A DNA stretch of 64,000 bases from Rhodocyclaceae bacterium (GTDB taxonomy: Bacteria; Pseudomonadota; Gammaproteobacteria; Burkholderiales; Usitatibacteraceae), in contig JADCIX010000011.1 in NCBI GenBank assembly GCA_020247545.1, forward strand, positions 62,001 through 126,000, written 5' to 3'. The notes beneath the pieces are model-generated. The model saw only the letters and a list, made by a program, of their open reading frames with translations. It had not been told where the DNA came from and made no database searches. A program made the translations under genes and the position numbers. This document shows positions 26,950-35,002 of this stretch, piece by piece (within the stretch, counting starts at the first letter, position 1; each line of letters opens with the position of its first letter).

Positions 26950-28210
26950 AGATTCTATGGTTTATGTCAACGCATTTTTGAACCGCGTTGGCTCGAATTC
27001 ACGGTTGTGGGTATACATTGACCAGGCCACGCGAGCTAGGCGTCGTGCGATCACAACGAGCGACGCGGTGCTCGAGAGTCCCTTCCCCCTGTAATGCTCG
27101 TAGATTGGCTTCCAGGTCTTGGTCTTCTTCGCTGACATGGCAGCGACGTACAGTAGTCGGCGTAGCTCTGAGGGCCCGCGTTTGGATAGGCGCCTCTTGC
27201 CGCGGTGGCGTCCTGATTCATCCGGCCGAGGATCCAGTCCGGTAAAGGCAACGAAGGCGTCAGCACTCTTGAGCGGCAAGCGTTCTAAGGCGTTTACCAG
27301 TGACGGTGCAACCACCTTACCCACGCCATCGAGTGTGAGCATATGCTGGACATGCTCTTTGCGCTTCGGATCTTTATCGGTCAGTTCTTTGACCCTAGCG
27401 TCGATGCGCGCAAGCACTTCGTCGAACCGCTTACGCATCGACTTGAGGTCGGCATTAAACCCGTCTACCCCCGTAAGCGTCTGGCCCAGCGACTGGCGGA
27501 GTGAGCTTAGTTTGGCGCGGCGATTGAGCAGTTGACTGATCTCCCTTTGTTCGGGCGTAGGAGGCACCCAGACATGCAGCTTCTCGTGTTCGCGCGAGAT
27601 CATGCGCGCCAGCATCTCGGAATCCACGCGGTCAGTCTTGCCGCGTAATCCGATTGCCTTGGCGTAGTTTCGGGCGTCTTTAGGGTTAAGCGCGTAGACG
27701 ACGAAGCCTAGCTTGTGAGCCAAGGTCGCTAGGAGCTCGTGGTAGATCCCGGTGGACTCCAGGCCGATACGACTGCCGGCTGGCAGGTTCTTTAGGAAGG
27801 CAGATAGTGCAGCTTGCTGGTTCTTGACGCCACGTACGGTGAAGCTGGCGTCGGCGCAGGCAAAGACAACTTCATCTTTGGCGACATCTGCGCCAATATG
27901 GCGGACAACGGATGACGTTTGCATGATGTAGCTCCCATGATTAATATCAAAGTTGCTGGGGTGGAACACACCTGCGTTAGCTTGCGGACAATTCGGCGGT
28001 CGTGGCCGCTAGATTCCTCATCGACGCTGGGTGGTGTGGGTGGGGGAATACTTTTGGAGTCTGTCTCTCGGTAAGGAGAGCAGATGCGGTCATTGGCCCC
28101 TCCACCCCGGCTTCTCTAATGTTACAGAAGAAAACCGTTAACACCAGTGCAACCATACAAGCTGTCATTCCCGACGGCCGCCTGATTAGTGCCGTTGCGA
28201 GTTGAATACT
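26950..28210 (-). mobile_element. IS110-family insertion sequence (ends approximate)
   Basis: Holds one transposase gene. IS110 elements lack terminal inverted repeats, so ends cannot be read directly. The right side cuts a dispersed repeat near 26950. The about 280 bp upstream of the transposase (27925-28205) have no gene but several short stems (CTCTC/GGAGAG at about 28064-28081; GCGG/CCGC at about 27994-28007), as expected for the non-coding end that makes the guide (bridge) RNA in this family. Confidence 0.6.
26962..27924 (-). CDS. IS110-family transposase (DEDD recombinase)
   Basis: 320 residues from ATG 27924 (RBS GGGAG upstream; a longer frame to 27969 adds a non-conserved leader). 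N-terminal RuvC-like DEDD domain: HIGADVAKDEVVFACAD, GLESTGIYHELLA, and KTDRVDSEMLARM. C-terminal transposase_20 domain: LTLDGVGKVVAPSLVNAL, TGLDPRPDESGRHRGKRRLSKRGPSELRRLL, holding the Ser nucleophile seen in this family. Complete, so possibly active. Confidence 0.93.
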   Translation of the reverse strand: MQTSSVVRHIGADVAKDEVVFACADASFTVRGVKNQQAALSAFLKNLPAGSRIGLESTGIYHELLATLAHKLGFVVYALNPKDARNYAKAIGLRGKTDRVDSEMLARMISREHEKLHVWVPPTPEQREISQLLNRRAKLSSLRQSLGQTLTGVDGFNADLKSMRKRFDEVLARIDARVKELTDKDPKRKEHVQHMLTLDGVGKVVAPSLVNALERLPLKSADAFVAFTGLDPRPDESGRHRGKRRLSKRGPSELRRLLYVAAMSAKKTKTWKPIYEHYRGKGLSSTASLVVIARRLARVAWSMYTHNREFEPTRFKNALT

Positions 28211-28598
28211 GAGGTTTTTGCCGAACTACGCGTAGAAACTGACGTAGTGGACGAGCGTTCGTAGTCCTGATTCAGAAGATCTTCTGTCCATAAAATCCTG
28301 CGAAGTCCACGCTGACCCCAAGTGTTATGCTGAAAATTGGCGTCGATCGCTGAGGGCGGCGTTTGATGTTCGTTAGCGAAATCTGCAAAGGAAACGGATA
28401 GACGCCTGTGGACATGTTCGCCGGCACCTTAATCGATAACTAAGTTCGTAGTTTGACCGAAATGCCTGACGCGACGATACAGAGCCGCGTATGGTCGCGC
28501 GGGAAGCAGCAGATGGCGGGTGCAAGAATGATGAGCAGCGGAAAATGTCACATCCGCAACATATGAAGCATGCTCAATTACCTGTCACAAAGCGCCGG
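28211..28598. other. gene-free stretch
   Basis: No convincing reading frame, RNA gene or repeat seen between the presumed IS110 left end and the stop of the DUF4440-like gene. May hold remnants cut by the insertion. Confidence 0.4.
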
Positions 28599-29108
28599 CT
28601 AACTACGCTTGCGAGAAGACCAATGAATGTGAACGATCTGCCATTGACCGTTCTCCCGCTTGAGCACATAGGTCGATAAGTTCGCCCCTTTAACGGGTTT
28701 GTCCTTGTAAATACCATCGGTTGTCGATTCGGCCATTACAACAGCCATGTTTCCGTCCAAACGGATGTCCTGCGCAGTTGTTTTTGATGTTACGACAGCG
28801 GCAAATGCAGCGTCAGCTTTGAAATGATGAGACAGATATTCCGCGCGCGATGATTCACGATGGCCCTGTTCAAATATCTGCACGTTCGCCGCCACAACTT
28901 GCTCAACAAGTTTGCTATCCGCGTTTTTAATCGCTGTATGAAACTGTTCAACGACCGCTGAAACCTCAGTTTCGGCTTTGTTAAGCGGTTGTGTCGTCGT
29001 GACTGCCTTCTTATCGACGGTTGGTTTTTCGTGCGCGTGCGCAAGTGCTGCAATACCAACACAGAGCCAGCTTGCTAGAGCAAACGGCAAAGCCGTCTTT
29101 ATGCTCAT
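28599..29108 (-). CDS. periplasmic DUF4440/SnoaL-like protein
   Basis: 169 residues with signal peptide (MSIKTALPFALASWLCVGIAALAHA-HE). The mature part has the NTF2/DUF4440 pattern: VSAVVEQFHTAIKNADSKLVEQVVAANVQIFEQGHRESSRAEYLSHH, ending YVLKRENGQWQIVHIHWSS. Start overlaps the stop of the CusF-like gene (ATGA), and it is last in the copper block on this strand, so it likely serves in periplasmic metal handling; its exact role is unknown. Confidence 0.8.
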   Translation of the reverse strand: MSIKTALPFALASWLCVGIAALAHAHEKPTVDKKAVTTTQPLNKAETEVSAVVEQFHTAIKNADSKLVEQVVAANVQIFEQGHRESSRAEYLSHHFKADAAFAAVVTSKTTAQDIRLDGNMAVVMAESTTDGIYKDKPVKGANLSTYVLKRENGQWQIVHIHWSSRKRS

Positions 29109-29470
29109 TTAGCCACCTCAATACTGGTAACGGCATAACCGCTCTTGGTTTGTTCGGCACTGAACTTGACCTTGTCACCAGCCTTCAAGTTTTCGATCAA
29201 CTTCACATCTTTGACTTGAAACACCATCGTCATTGGTGTCATATCCAAGCTTTTGATCTCACCGTGTTTGAGGGTGATTTTTTTTGCGTCCATGTCGACC
29301 TTTTTGACTTCGGCTGCAACCATTTCTGGTTTGGCTGTTGCGGACTTCTCCTCGGCTTTCGCAGCGGTACCAGGTGATGAGCCGTGATTGTGGTGTGCTT
29401 GTGCCGATACCAAAGTGATGACGCTTGAAAATACGGCGGCGACAAGTCTAGATTGTGTTTGCATGTTCAT
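29105..29470 (-). CDS. CusF-like periplasmic copper-binding protein
   Basis: 121 residues from ATG 29470 (AAAGGA upstream). Signal peptide ends near VSAQA-HH. The C-terminal 75 residues match the CusF OB-fold: KKITLKHGEIKSLDMTPMTMVFQVKD, with the His and the MxM methionines that bind Cu(I)/Ag(I); the Trp of E. coli CusF that stacks on the metal is not evident at the usual place. A His-rich stretch (HHNHGSS) follows the signal peptide. Part of the copper operon with a cupredoxin and a multicopper oxidase. Confidence 0.85.
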   Translation of the reverse strand: MNMQTQSRLVAAVFSSVITLVSAQAHHNHGSSPGTAAKAEEKSATAKPEMVAAEVKKVDMDAKKITLKHGEIKSLDMTPMTMVFQVKDVKLIENLKAGDKVKFSAEQTKSGYAVTSIEVAK

Positions 29471-29522
29471 GTTGTTTCCTTTGGGCAAGTGAATTTAATT
29501 CAAAAAATGTTCGTGATGTGAT

Positions 29523-30047
29523 CTATGGTTTCGCGGCAACAACTATTTTGCCCTTCATCCCGGCTTCAAAGTGGCCGGCAATCAGACAGGCAAATTCGAA
29601 TGCCCCCGGATTTGAGAAATGCCAAACCAAATCGACTTTTTTGCCGGTGGCAACGTGCGCCATGTAGGGTTCATCGTGTTCCATGTTGGGGTGTTTTTTC
29701 ATTTGCTCGGCGTGTTTCGCGAGTTCCTCTTTCGTTCCGATCACCATCTCATGCATGAGCTTGCCGCGATTGTTGACCACAAAGCGAATCGTCTCACCTT
29801 GTTTAACGTTGATCGCGTCTGGCGTGAAACGCATGTTATCGGTCATGCTGATGTTGATCGTTCGCGTAACTTTTTTGGGGTCACCCTGTCGGCCCCATGG
29901 ATGGACTTCGGTTGAGATGGGTTGATTTGTTTTGGTATGCGCTTTGTCGCCATGCGCGATGGCGTGTGGCGCGGCTAGCGCGAGCACCCCGATGGCGAAG
30001 GTAATGCCTGCGGCGGCCGGGAAGACGGTCTTAATTAATCGTTGCAT
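29523..30047 (-). CDS. periplasmic cupredoxin (plastocyanin/azurin-like)
   Basis: 174 residues. Signal peptide followed by HGDKAHTKT. Cupredoxin core: MRFTPDAINVKQGETIRFVVNNRGKLMHEMVIG (first His ligand) and FACLIAGHFEAGMKGKIVV, giving the type 1 copper set Cys-x4-His-x4-Met. Insert rich in Met/His (HAEQMKKHPNMEHDEPYMAH) may bind extra copper. Lies 19 bp after the oxidase gene, so it may act as electron or copper carrier for that oxidase (inference). Confidence 0.87.
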   Translation of the reverse strand: MQRLIKTVFPAAAGITFAIGVLALAAPHAIAHGDKAHTKTNQPISTEVHPWGRQGDPKKVTRTINISMTDNMRFTPDAINVKQGETIRFVVNNRGKLMHEMVIGTKEELAKHAEQMKKHPNMEHDEPYMAHVATGKKVDLVWHFSNPGAFEFACLIAGHFEAGMKGKIVVAAKP

Positions 30048-30066
30048 AGGATTTCCTTCAATTGAA

Positions 30067-31488
30067 TTAGTGTTTATGGCCGTTTTGACCTGGCTTACGA
30101 ACCGTGACTGTCATTTCGCGGATTTCCTTGACCTTGCCGGTCGCCGGATCAATATCGCCGCCGCGTGAGGTAGGGGCCGTGATTGGGTTCATGGATTCGC
30201 CGTTCCATTCATAGGCGACACTATTTTTGGGGAAGGTGTAATCACCCGGATCCTTGTAGTCGTTTTTCGCCTGGTCCTTACGGACTTTGACGGTGGTAAA
30301 CATACCGCCCATTTCAATTGGCCCAAATTGCCCGGTTCCCGTCATCATCGGTAGTGTGTTGTCCGGCAGCGGCATTTCCATTTCGCCCATATCGGCCATG
30401 CCACGCTCGCCCATCACCATATATTCGGGGATCAACTTGGTGATTTTGCTGACCACTTCACGGTGATCGACGCCGATCATGGTCGGCACATCGTGGCCCA
30501 TTGCGTTCATGGTGTGATGGGATTTATGGCAGTGAAATGCCCAATCCCCCGGCTCAGTGGCGACAAACTCAAAGGCGCGCATTTGACCGACTGCAATATC
30601 AGTGGTGACCTCAGGCCAGCGGGCACTCGGTGGCACGATCCCGCCGTCGGTTTGGGTGACAACAAATTCGTGCCCGTGCAAATGAATCGGGTGATTGGTC
30701 ATCGTCAAGTTGCCAACCCGAACACGCACGCGGTCACCTTGGCGGCATACCAGCGGGTCAATGCCGGGGAAGGCGCGCGAGTTCCATGTCCACAGATTGA
30801 AGTCGAGCATGGTATTGACTTTTGGTACGGCGCTACCTGGCTCAATGTCATAGGCGTTGAGTAAAAAGCAGAAGTCGCGATCACAGTCTTGATAGCCGGG
30901 CAGTGTCTTCGGGTTTTTGGGGTGTGTGATCCATAGTCCCATCATGCCCATCGCCATCTGTGTCATTTCATCGGCATGCGGGTGGTACATAAACGTACCT
31001 GGTCGACGCGCCTCAAATTCGTATACGTAAGTTTTACCGGGGTTAATCTGCGGTTGATTTAATCCACCAACACCATCCATGCCGTTCGGCAGGCGCTGGC
31101 CGTGCCAATGGATGGTGGTGTGTTCAGGCAGCTTGTTGGTAACAAACAAGCGAACCTTGTCCCCCTCCACGACTTCGATCGTCGGTCCGGGAGACTGGCC
31201 GTTGTAACCCCACAGGCGTGCCTTCATGCCGGGCGCAATTTCCCGGATGACCGGCTCCGCCACCAGATGAAACTCCTTCCAGCCATTTTTCATGCGAAAC
31301 GGCAGGGTCCAGCCATTCAACGTCACCACCGGGTTGTAGGGACGTCCGGCACTTGGAAATACTGGAGGTGCCATATTGGCGCTTACTTGTTGAGCAGCTT
31401 CCGGCACCGCACCCATTGCGGCTTTGCTGACAACGGCGGCACTTGCGAGGACGCCGGCACCAGATAAAAACTGTCTTCGATTGGTCAT
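30067..31488 (-). CDS. Tat-exported multicopper oxidase, copper resistance
   Basis: 473 residues. Twin-arginine signal (TNRRQFLSGAGVLAS). All copper sites visible: HWHG and HPHADEM in domain 1, HPIHLHGH and HCHKSHH in the C-terminal cupredoxin domain (type 1, 2 and 3 sites). Met-rich tail (MGERGMADMGEMEMPLPDNTLPMM) is typical of oxidases that act on Cu(I). It likely oxidises Cu(I) to less toxic Cu(II) in the periplasm. Often named copA in pco/cop clusters, not to be mixed with the P-type ATPase. First of the four-gene set oxidase-cupredoxin-CusF-DUF4440; preceded by a TolC-family gene. Confidence 0.92.
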   Translation of the reverse strand: MTNRRQFLSGAGVLASAAVVSKAAMGAVPEAAQQVSANMAPPVFPSAGRPYNPVVTLNGWTLPFRMKNGWKEFHLVAEPVIREIAPGMKARLWGYNGQSPGPTIEVVEGDKVRLFVTNKLPEHTTIHWHGQRLPNGMDGVGGLNQPQINPGKTYVYEFEARRPGTFMYHPHADEMTQMAMGMMGLWITHPKNPKTLPGYQDCDRDFCFLLNAYDIEPGSAVPKVNTMLDFNLWTWNSRAFPGIDPLVCRQGDRVRVRVGNLTMTNHPIHLHGHEFVVTQTDGGIVPPSARWPEVTTDIAVGQMRAFEFVATEPGDWAFHCHKSHHTMNAMGHDVPTMIGVDHREVVSKITKLIPEYMVMGERGMADMGEMEMPLPDNTLPMMTGTGQFGPIEMGGMFTTVKVRKDQAKNDYKDPGDYTFPKNSVAYEWNGESMNPITAPTSRGGDIDPATGKVKEIREMTVTVRKPGQNGHKH

Positions 31489-31523
31489 TTTTTTCTTTCG
31501 GAAAATGTTGTCTATGCAGCCGA

Positions 31524-32942
31524 TCAGTGACCGGCGCCGGCATCGTTTATTGGCGTGGCCGCGCCCGACATCATGCTCATCCCCATTGGCTTGCCAAGCA
31601 TGGCGGCCTGCAGGGCGGCGTCGGCCAGCCAGAAATCGCGCTCGGCATCAATTGCCTGAATGACGCTGCCAATTTGGGCGCGGGTATCTGCGAGCAAATC
31701 AAAAACGCCGAGCAGCATGCCGTTGTACTTCAGCAACACTTCCTCGGCAATTGCCTTCCGAAGCGGTACGATTTCGTTGCGATGATGCAATGACAAATCG
31801 TAAGCCGTTCGCCAGGCGGCGTACTGCTCACGTATTCCCGATTCGGCATCGATGCCGGTTTGAATGACCCGTTGCGTCGCCGCCATGTATTGTGCGTGTG
31901 CCGCACCACGGGTGGCGTCACCCCAGTCAAACACCGGTAGCGTGAGCTCCAATTCGTAGCCGCGTTGTGGCGGCTTGCCGGTTTCACTATTGCGCACGCC
32001 CGCTAGATGAAAGGCGTTTACATAACTGGTTGCCTTGGTGAAGCCGTTCTTTGACGCCAGCATGCCAAGCTCCGCCGCCGCCATTTGCACATCGAGGCGT
32101 TGGCCGATGGCGCTTTGTGCGACGACACTTTCCAGTTTTGGCTGCGTTGGAAGATCGGGCAAGCGGGCTGGCAACTTTAGCTTCTCTGCCAGCGCTGAAT
32201 CGAGACCTAGTGTCCGGATCAGCGCCTCGCGGCTGGCAATGGCGGCTTGTTTTGATTTTGCCAGTTGGGTAACGGCGTCGGCATAAAACACTTGCTGGCG
32301 GGCACGCTGCAGTTTGCTGAAATTGCCCACTTGATACATGCGTTTGGCCAGCTCGGCGCTCGCCTCGGCGGCTTCCATCACCTGTTCTGAATAGGTCAGT
32401 GACTGTTGCGTGGCTACGGCATTCACCCAGGCGCGGCGGGTGTTGGTGGCGGTTTCCACCACGCTTGCCGCACCGCGTAGCTGCGCCTGTGTCTGCAAGG
32501 ATGCTGCGGCCTCGCGGCGCGACGGCAGGTAAATCAGTTCAAGCAGCGATACCGACAACATTCGGCCGATATCAAGGTCAACGCCGCCGGACTCGCGCCG
32601 CACCAACCGTTCAAAGGTAAAAATCGGATTCGACAGCCGCGCCGATTGGGTGGCGGCCGCCGATGCCGCGGCGGCATCGGCCATCATCATTTGCAAGGCC
32701 GGGCTAAGGGCAAGCGACAATCGCACTGCGTCATCGGCGGTAAGCGGTTGTTCGAGCAGTCGCGCTGCCAGTTCGCGTGCGGCCGCACGATCCCCGTTGT
32801 TTTTATGCCATGTCGCTGCGGCACCGATATTTTTCTTGGCGTAGTTGTCGACAAAGGCACCGTTTTGTTCGATGGCGGTTGCGGCGCATCCGCTGATGCC
32901 GATCGCCAACATGCACAAAATTACTGCGCGTAGTTGTTTCAT
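31524..32942 (-). CDS. TolC-family outer membrane lipoprotein
   Basis: 472 residues. Lipobox GISGC after a short signal. Two OEP repeats are recognisable: long helical hairpins rich in Ala/Gln (LQTQAQLRGAASVVETATNTRRAWVNAVATQQSL ... and VIQTGIDAESGIREQYAAWRTAYDLSLHHRNEIVPLRKAI). In copper clusters a TolC-like or CopB-like outer-membrane protein often sits beside the oxidase. Its start overlaps the stop of the preceding small gene (ATGA). Partner inner-membrane pump not obvious next to it; the RND pump 6 kb away has its own OEP gene. Confidence 0.85.
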   Translation of the reverse strand: MKQLRAVILCMLAIGISGCAATAIEQNGAFVDNYAKKNIGAAATWHKNNGDRAAARELAARLLEQPLTADDAVRLSLALSPALQMMMADAAAASAAATQSARLSNPIFTFERLVRRESGGVDLDIGRMLSVSLLELIYLPSRREAAASLQTQAQLRGAASVVETATNTRRAWVNAVATQQSLTYSEQVMEAAEASAELAKRMYQVGNFSKLQRARQQVFYADAVTQLAKSKQAAIASREALIRTLGLDSALAEKLKLPARLPDLPTQPKLESVVAQSAIGQRLDVQMAAAELGMLASKNGFTKATSYVNAFHLAGVRNSETGKPPQRGYELELTLPVFDWGDATRGAAHAQYMAATQRVIQTGIDAESGIREQYAAWRTAYDLSLHHRNEIVPLRKAIAEEVLLKYNGMLLGVFDLLADTRAQIGSVIQAIDAERDFWLADAALQAAMLGKPMGMSMMSGAATPINDAGAGH

Positions 32943-33325
32943 TTCGCGGATCCCGGCGTCGTCTGCGGAATTGGTTTAACCGGCTGCGCTTGTTTTGCAG
33001 CGGCCGCCGCTTCCCGTGCATAGGCGCGCCAACCGCCAATGTGTTGGACGGTTTGGTTTGCGCTGCGCCAATCTAGCAACGGGGTGTCGGTATTGAACCT
33101 CTGGTAGCGGTCAAAAATCGACGGCTGTTGGGGGGTGGGCGCAGGTTTTAAGGTTGCAGGCGTTGGCGGTGTAGCGGTAGCAGGCACCGCAACGGTGGCG
33201 GCTCGGTGATCGTGATGAGCGGCCTGCTGTGCGTTGGTCGCTGACGCAACAGTGAGCGACATCGCCAATAGGCTGAGGGTGGCTAGTCGGCGTTGGGCAG
33301 TAAAAGCAAATCGGAATGGGTGCAT
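32939..33325 (-). CDS. exported hypothetical protein in the copper operon
   Basis: 128 residues from ATG 33325 (GGAG nine bases upstream). Signal peptide ending near SATNA-QQ, then His-rich start (HHDHRAAT), a Pro/Ala/Thr-rich linker, and a C-terminal part LLDWRSANQTVQHIGGWRAYAREAAAA. Short proteins of this form are found before copper-cluster TolC genes. Function unknown; the His patch suggests metal contact. Coupled to the TolC gene by ATGA. Confidence 0.7.
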   Translation of the reverse strand: MHPFRFAFTAQRRLATLSLLAMSLTVASATNAQQAAHHDHRAATVAVPATATPPTPATLKPAPTPQQPSIFDRYQRFNTDTPLLDWRSANQTVQHIGGWRAYAREAAAAAKQAQPVKPIPQTTPGSAK

Positions 33326-33422
33326 GATGTTCTCCAGCAATGGTGAAAAAATCACCGGGAGAAAACATCGATCCTCGCGGCATCACGCCGCTGAAAATGC
33401 CTGTTATCGGGGTCCCGGCGGC

Positions 33423-33803
33423 TTAGGCGCGGGAGAGCGACGGCGGTCGCTGCGGCAGTTCGGCAATAAAACTGGTGAAGGAAACGCTGTCGATCGATTT
33501 CGGCGAGTGGTGACGCGTGTTCAGCGGCATGGTTGGCACCGTTGGCGGCACAATTGCGCCGGCGATGTGGCAAAGCACACAATGCGAGCAGGACTTGCCG
33601 TCGGCATCGGGACTGGATGAATCTGAAGCGTGGCATGGCAGACCGGCCACGTCGGAATCCGACGCGGATGCGGCCAATATCGATTGGTCTGACGTCGCCG
33701 TGGCAACAGCCGAGATGGGCATGATCGACGCAAGCGCGCCGGCAACCGGCAGCCAGACGATCATCCAGACCACAATCAGTTTAATCAAGTAATGCCTACT
33801 CAT
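33423..33803 (-). CDS. small exported Cys-rich protein (DUF2946-like)
   Basis: 126 residues from ATG 33803. Signal-like segment LIKLIVVWMIVWLPVAGALA, then a stretch with Cys residues GLPCHASD and CSHCVLCHIAGAIVPP, the CxxC-type pattern of DUF2946-like proteins found in metal-resistance clusters. Function unknown. It opens the copper operon on this strand; the gap to the following gene is about 97 bp. Confidence 0.6.
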   Translation of the reverse strand: MSRHYLIKLIVVWMIVWLPVAGALASIMPISAVATATSDQSILAASASDSDVAGLPCHASDSSSPDADGKSCSHCVLCHIAGAIVPPTVPTMPLNTRHHSPKSIDSVSFTSFIAELPQRPPSLSRA

Positions 33804-34019
33804 ACCCTTAGGATAACAGAACAACCGCTTGGTTCAATTCGGCACAGACCACAACAGGTATCGCGCGACCAACGGCAACAGCGCTTTTGCGTTGCTTCAC
33901 GACATGTTCCCTCAAATTGAGTGTTAGTTTTGATGTGAGACGGATTTAATCTGGGTAATGATTGGATTGGCACGGTGTTGCAATATTCAAGCCGCAATTA
34001 CCCCGCCACCGGCGCTGAA

Positions 34020-34562
34020 TTACCCGCCAATACGTCGTGTCCAAGCCATTAGATCCACGACGTCGGAAGGCGGCGGTACTAATTTCGTTTGCGTGACTGA
34101 GCGGTTAGTCTTCGGTTTCAACTTGCCAATACCAGTCTTGACGACATCGGGCGCCTGCTTACTCTCTGCCGCCAGTTTGTCGATGATCGCGCAGTGGGGA
34201 TCATCATCACCGTGGCAAGAGGAAACTAAGGCCTGAAGCCCGGCTTTCATCGCCAGTAGCTCTTGGAGTTTTTCCTCAATATCCGCCAAGTGCTTTTCCG
34301 CGAGCGCCTTTACATCGCGGCTTGTCCGATCAGCGCTCCCCCACATCTTGATCAAGTCCGCTATGTGGGCCATCGAGAACCCAAGTCGCCTCGATTGTCG
34401 AATGAATCGGAGAACTGACAAATCCAAGTCGTTGTATTGGCGATATCCGGACGTCGTCCGATTCGCTTCTGGCATCAGACCGATCTGCTCGTAGTGTCGA
34501 ATCATTTTCGTCGAGACGCCTGCCACTTTCGCCGCTTCGCCGATATTCAGAGACATTTTCAT
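34020..34562 (-). CDS. CueR/HmrR-type MerR regulator with C-terminal extension
   Basis: About 180 residues. N-terminal MerR helix-turn-helix MSLNIGEAAKVAGVSTKMIRHYEQIGLMPEANRTTSGYRQY, dimer helix, and the metal-binding loop SSCHGDDDPHCAI: the two Cys separated by seven residues as in Cu(I)-sensing CueR. Normal CueR ends soon after this loop; here about 55 more residues follow (KLAAESKQAPDVVKTGIGKLKPK to MAWTRRIGG), an unusual extension. Starts at ATG 34562 or 34556; neither has a strong ribosome site. It should control the three MerR-type promoters nearby (its own, copZ and copA). Confidence 0.88.
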   Translation of the reverse strand: MKMSLNIGEAAKVAGVSTKMIRHYEQIGLMPEANRTTSGYRQYNDLDLSVLRFIRQSRRLGFSMAHIADLIKMWGSADRTSRDVKALAEKHLADIEEKLQELLAMKAGLQALVSSCHGDDDPHCAIIDKLAAESKQAPDVVKTGIGKLKPKTNRSVTQTKLVPPPSDVVDLMAWTRRIGG

Positions 34563-34599
34563 AGGTCGCCCAAAATAGTAAAACAACATTGATATCGCC

Positions 34600-34630
34600 A
34601 TTCTTAACCTTGACACGGTGGGAGAGTCAA
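34600..34630 (-). promoter_or_regulatory. MerR-type promoter for the cueR-like gene
   Basis: Reading leftward: -35 TTGACT (34630-34625), 19-bp spacer, -10 AAGAAT (34605-34600). The long 19-bp spacer and the dyad CTTGACACGGTGGGAG inside it are hallmarks of promoters twisted open by MerR-family regulators, here likely self-regulation. Confidence 0.6.
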
Positions 34631-34642
34631 GCCCCTGCCCGC

Positions 34643-34852
34643 CTACGCCTCCTGAGCGGCCTGTGCTGGTGGGTAACCCGCTTCAGCAAGTGTGGCAGCC
34701 AGCGATTCTTTTGTTTCGCCAGATTGGATCCGCACGCGTTGCATACCAAGATCGATCTCCACACGAGCGGAAGGGTCGAGCTCTTTCAGCGCGCGCGTCA
34801 CGCGGCTCACACAGTGACCGCAGGTCATATTCGGCACGGTAAATTCAATCAT
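34643..34852 (-). CDS. copZ: copper chaperone, HMA domain (CopZ-like)
   Basis: 69 residues, a single heavy-metal-associated domain with the Cu(I) motif MTCGHC (residues 9-14) in the order beta-alpha-beta-beta-alpha-beta. It should carry Cu(I) to the CopA ATPase in the cytosol. It is transcribed away from copA; a MerR-type promoter lies just upstream, and the cueR-like gene follows. Confidence 0.92.
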   Translation of the reverse strand: MIEFTVPNMTCGHCVSRVTRALKELDPSARVEIDLGMQRVRIQSGETKESLAATLAEAGYPPAQAAQEA

Positions 34853-34883
34853 TTTTCAATCCTTTAGAGTTAACGGAAACAAG

Positions 34884-34914
34884 AGTCTCAGCCTTCCCAC
34901 GGTGGCAAAGTCAA
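34884..34914 (-). promoter_or_regulatory. MerR-type promoter for copZ
   Basis: Leftward: -35 TTGACT (34914-34909), 19-bp spacer, -10 GAGACT (34889-34884). The spacer contains TTGCCACCGTGGGAAGG, an imperfect dyad very like CueR/HmrR operators. Confidence 0.6.
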
Positions 34915-34939
34915 GCCGCCGATCGGGGCATAAATTGAC

Positions 34940-34970
34940 TTGACCTTGACACAACGTCAAGCTCGAAATT
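34940..34970 (+). promoter_or_regulatory. MerR-type promoter for copA
   Basis: Rightward: -35 TTGACC (34940-34945), 19-bp spacer, -10 GAAATT (34965-34970). Dyad ACCTTGAC-ACAAC-GTCAAGCT (34943-34963; arms match at 7 of 8) covers the spacer, as in CueR-controlled copA promoters. copA starts 33 bp further on. Confidence 0.7.
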
Positions 34971-35002
34971 GACCGCCTCACCATCAACAACGAGGCAAAA
35001 AA

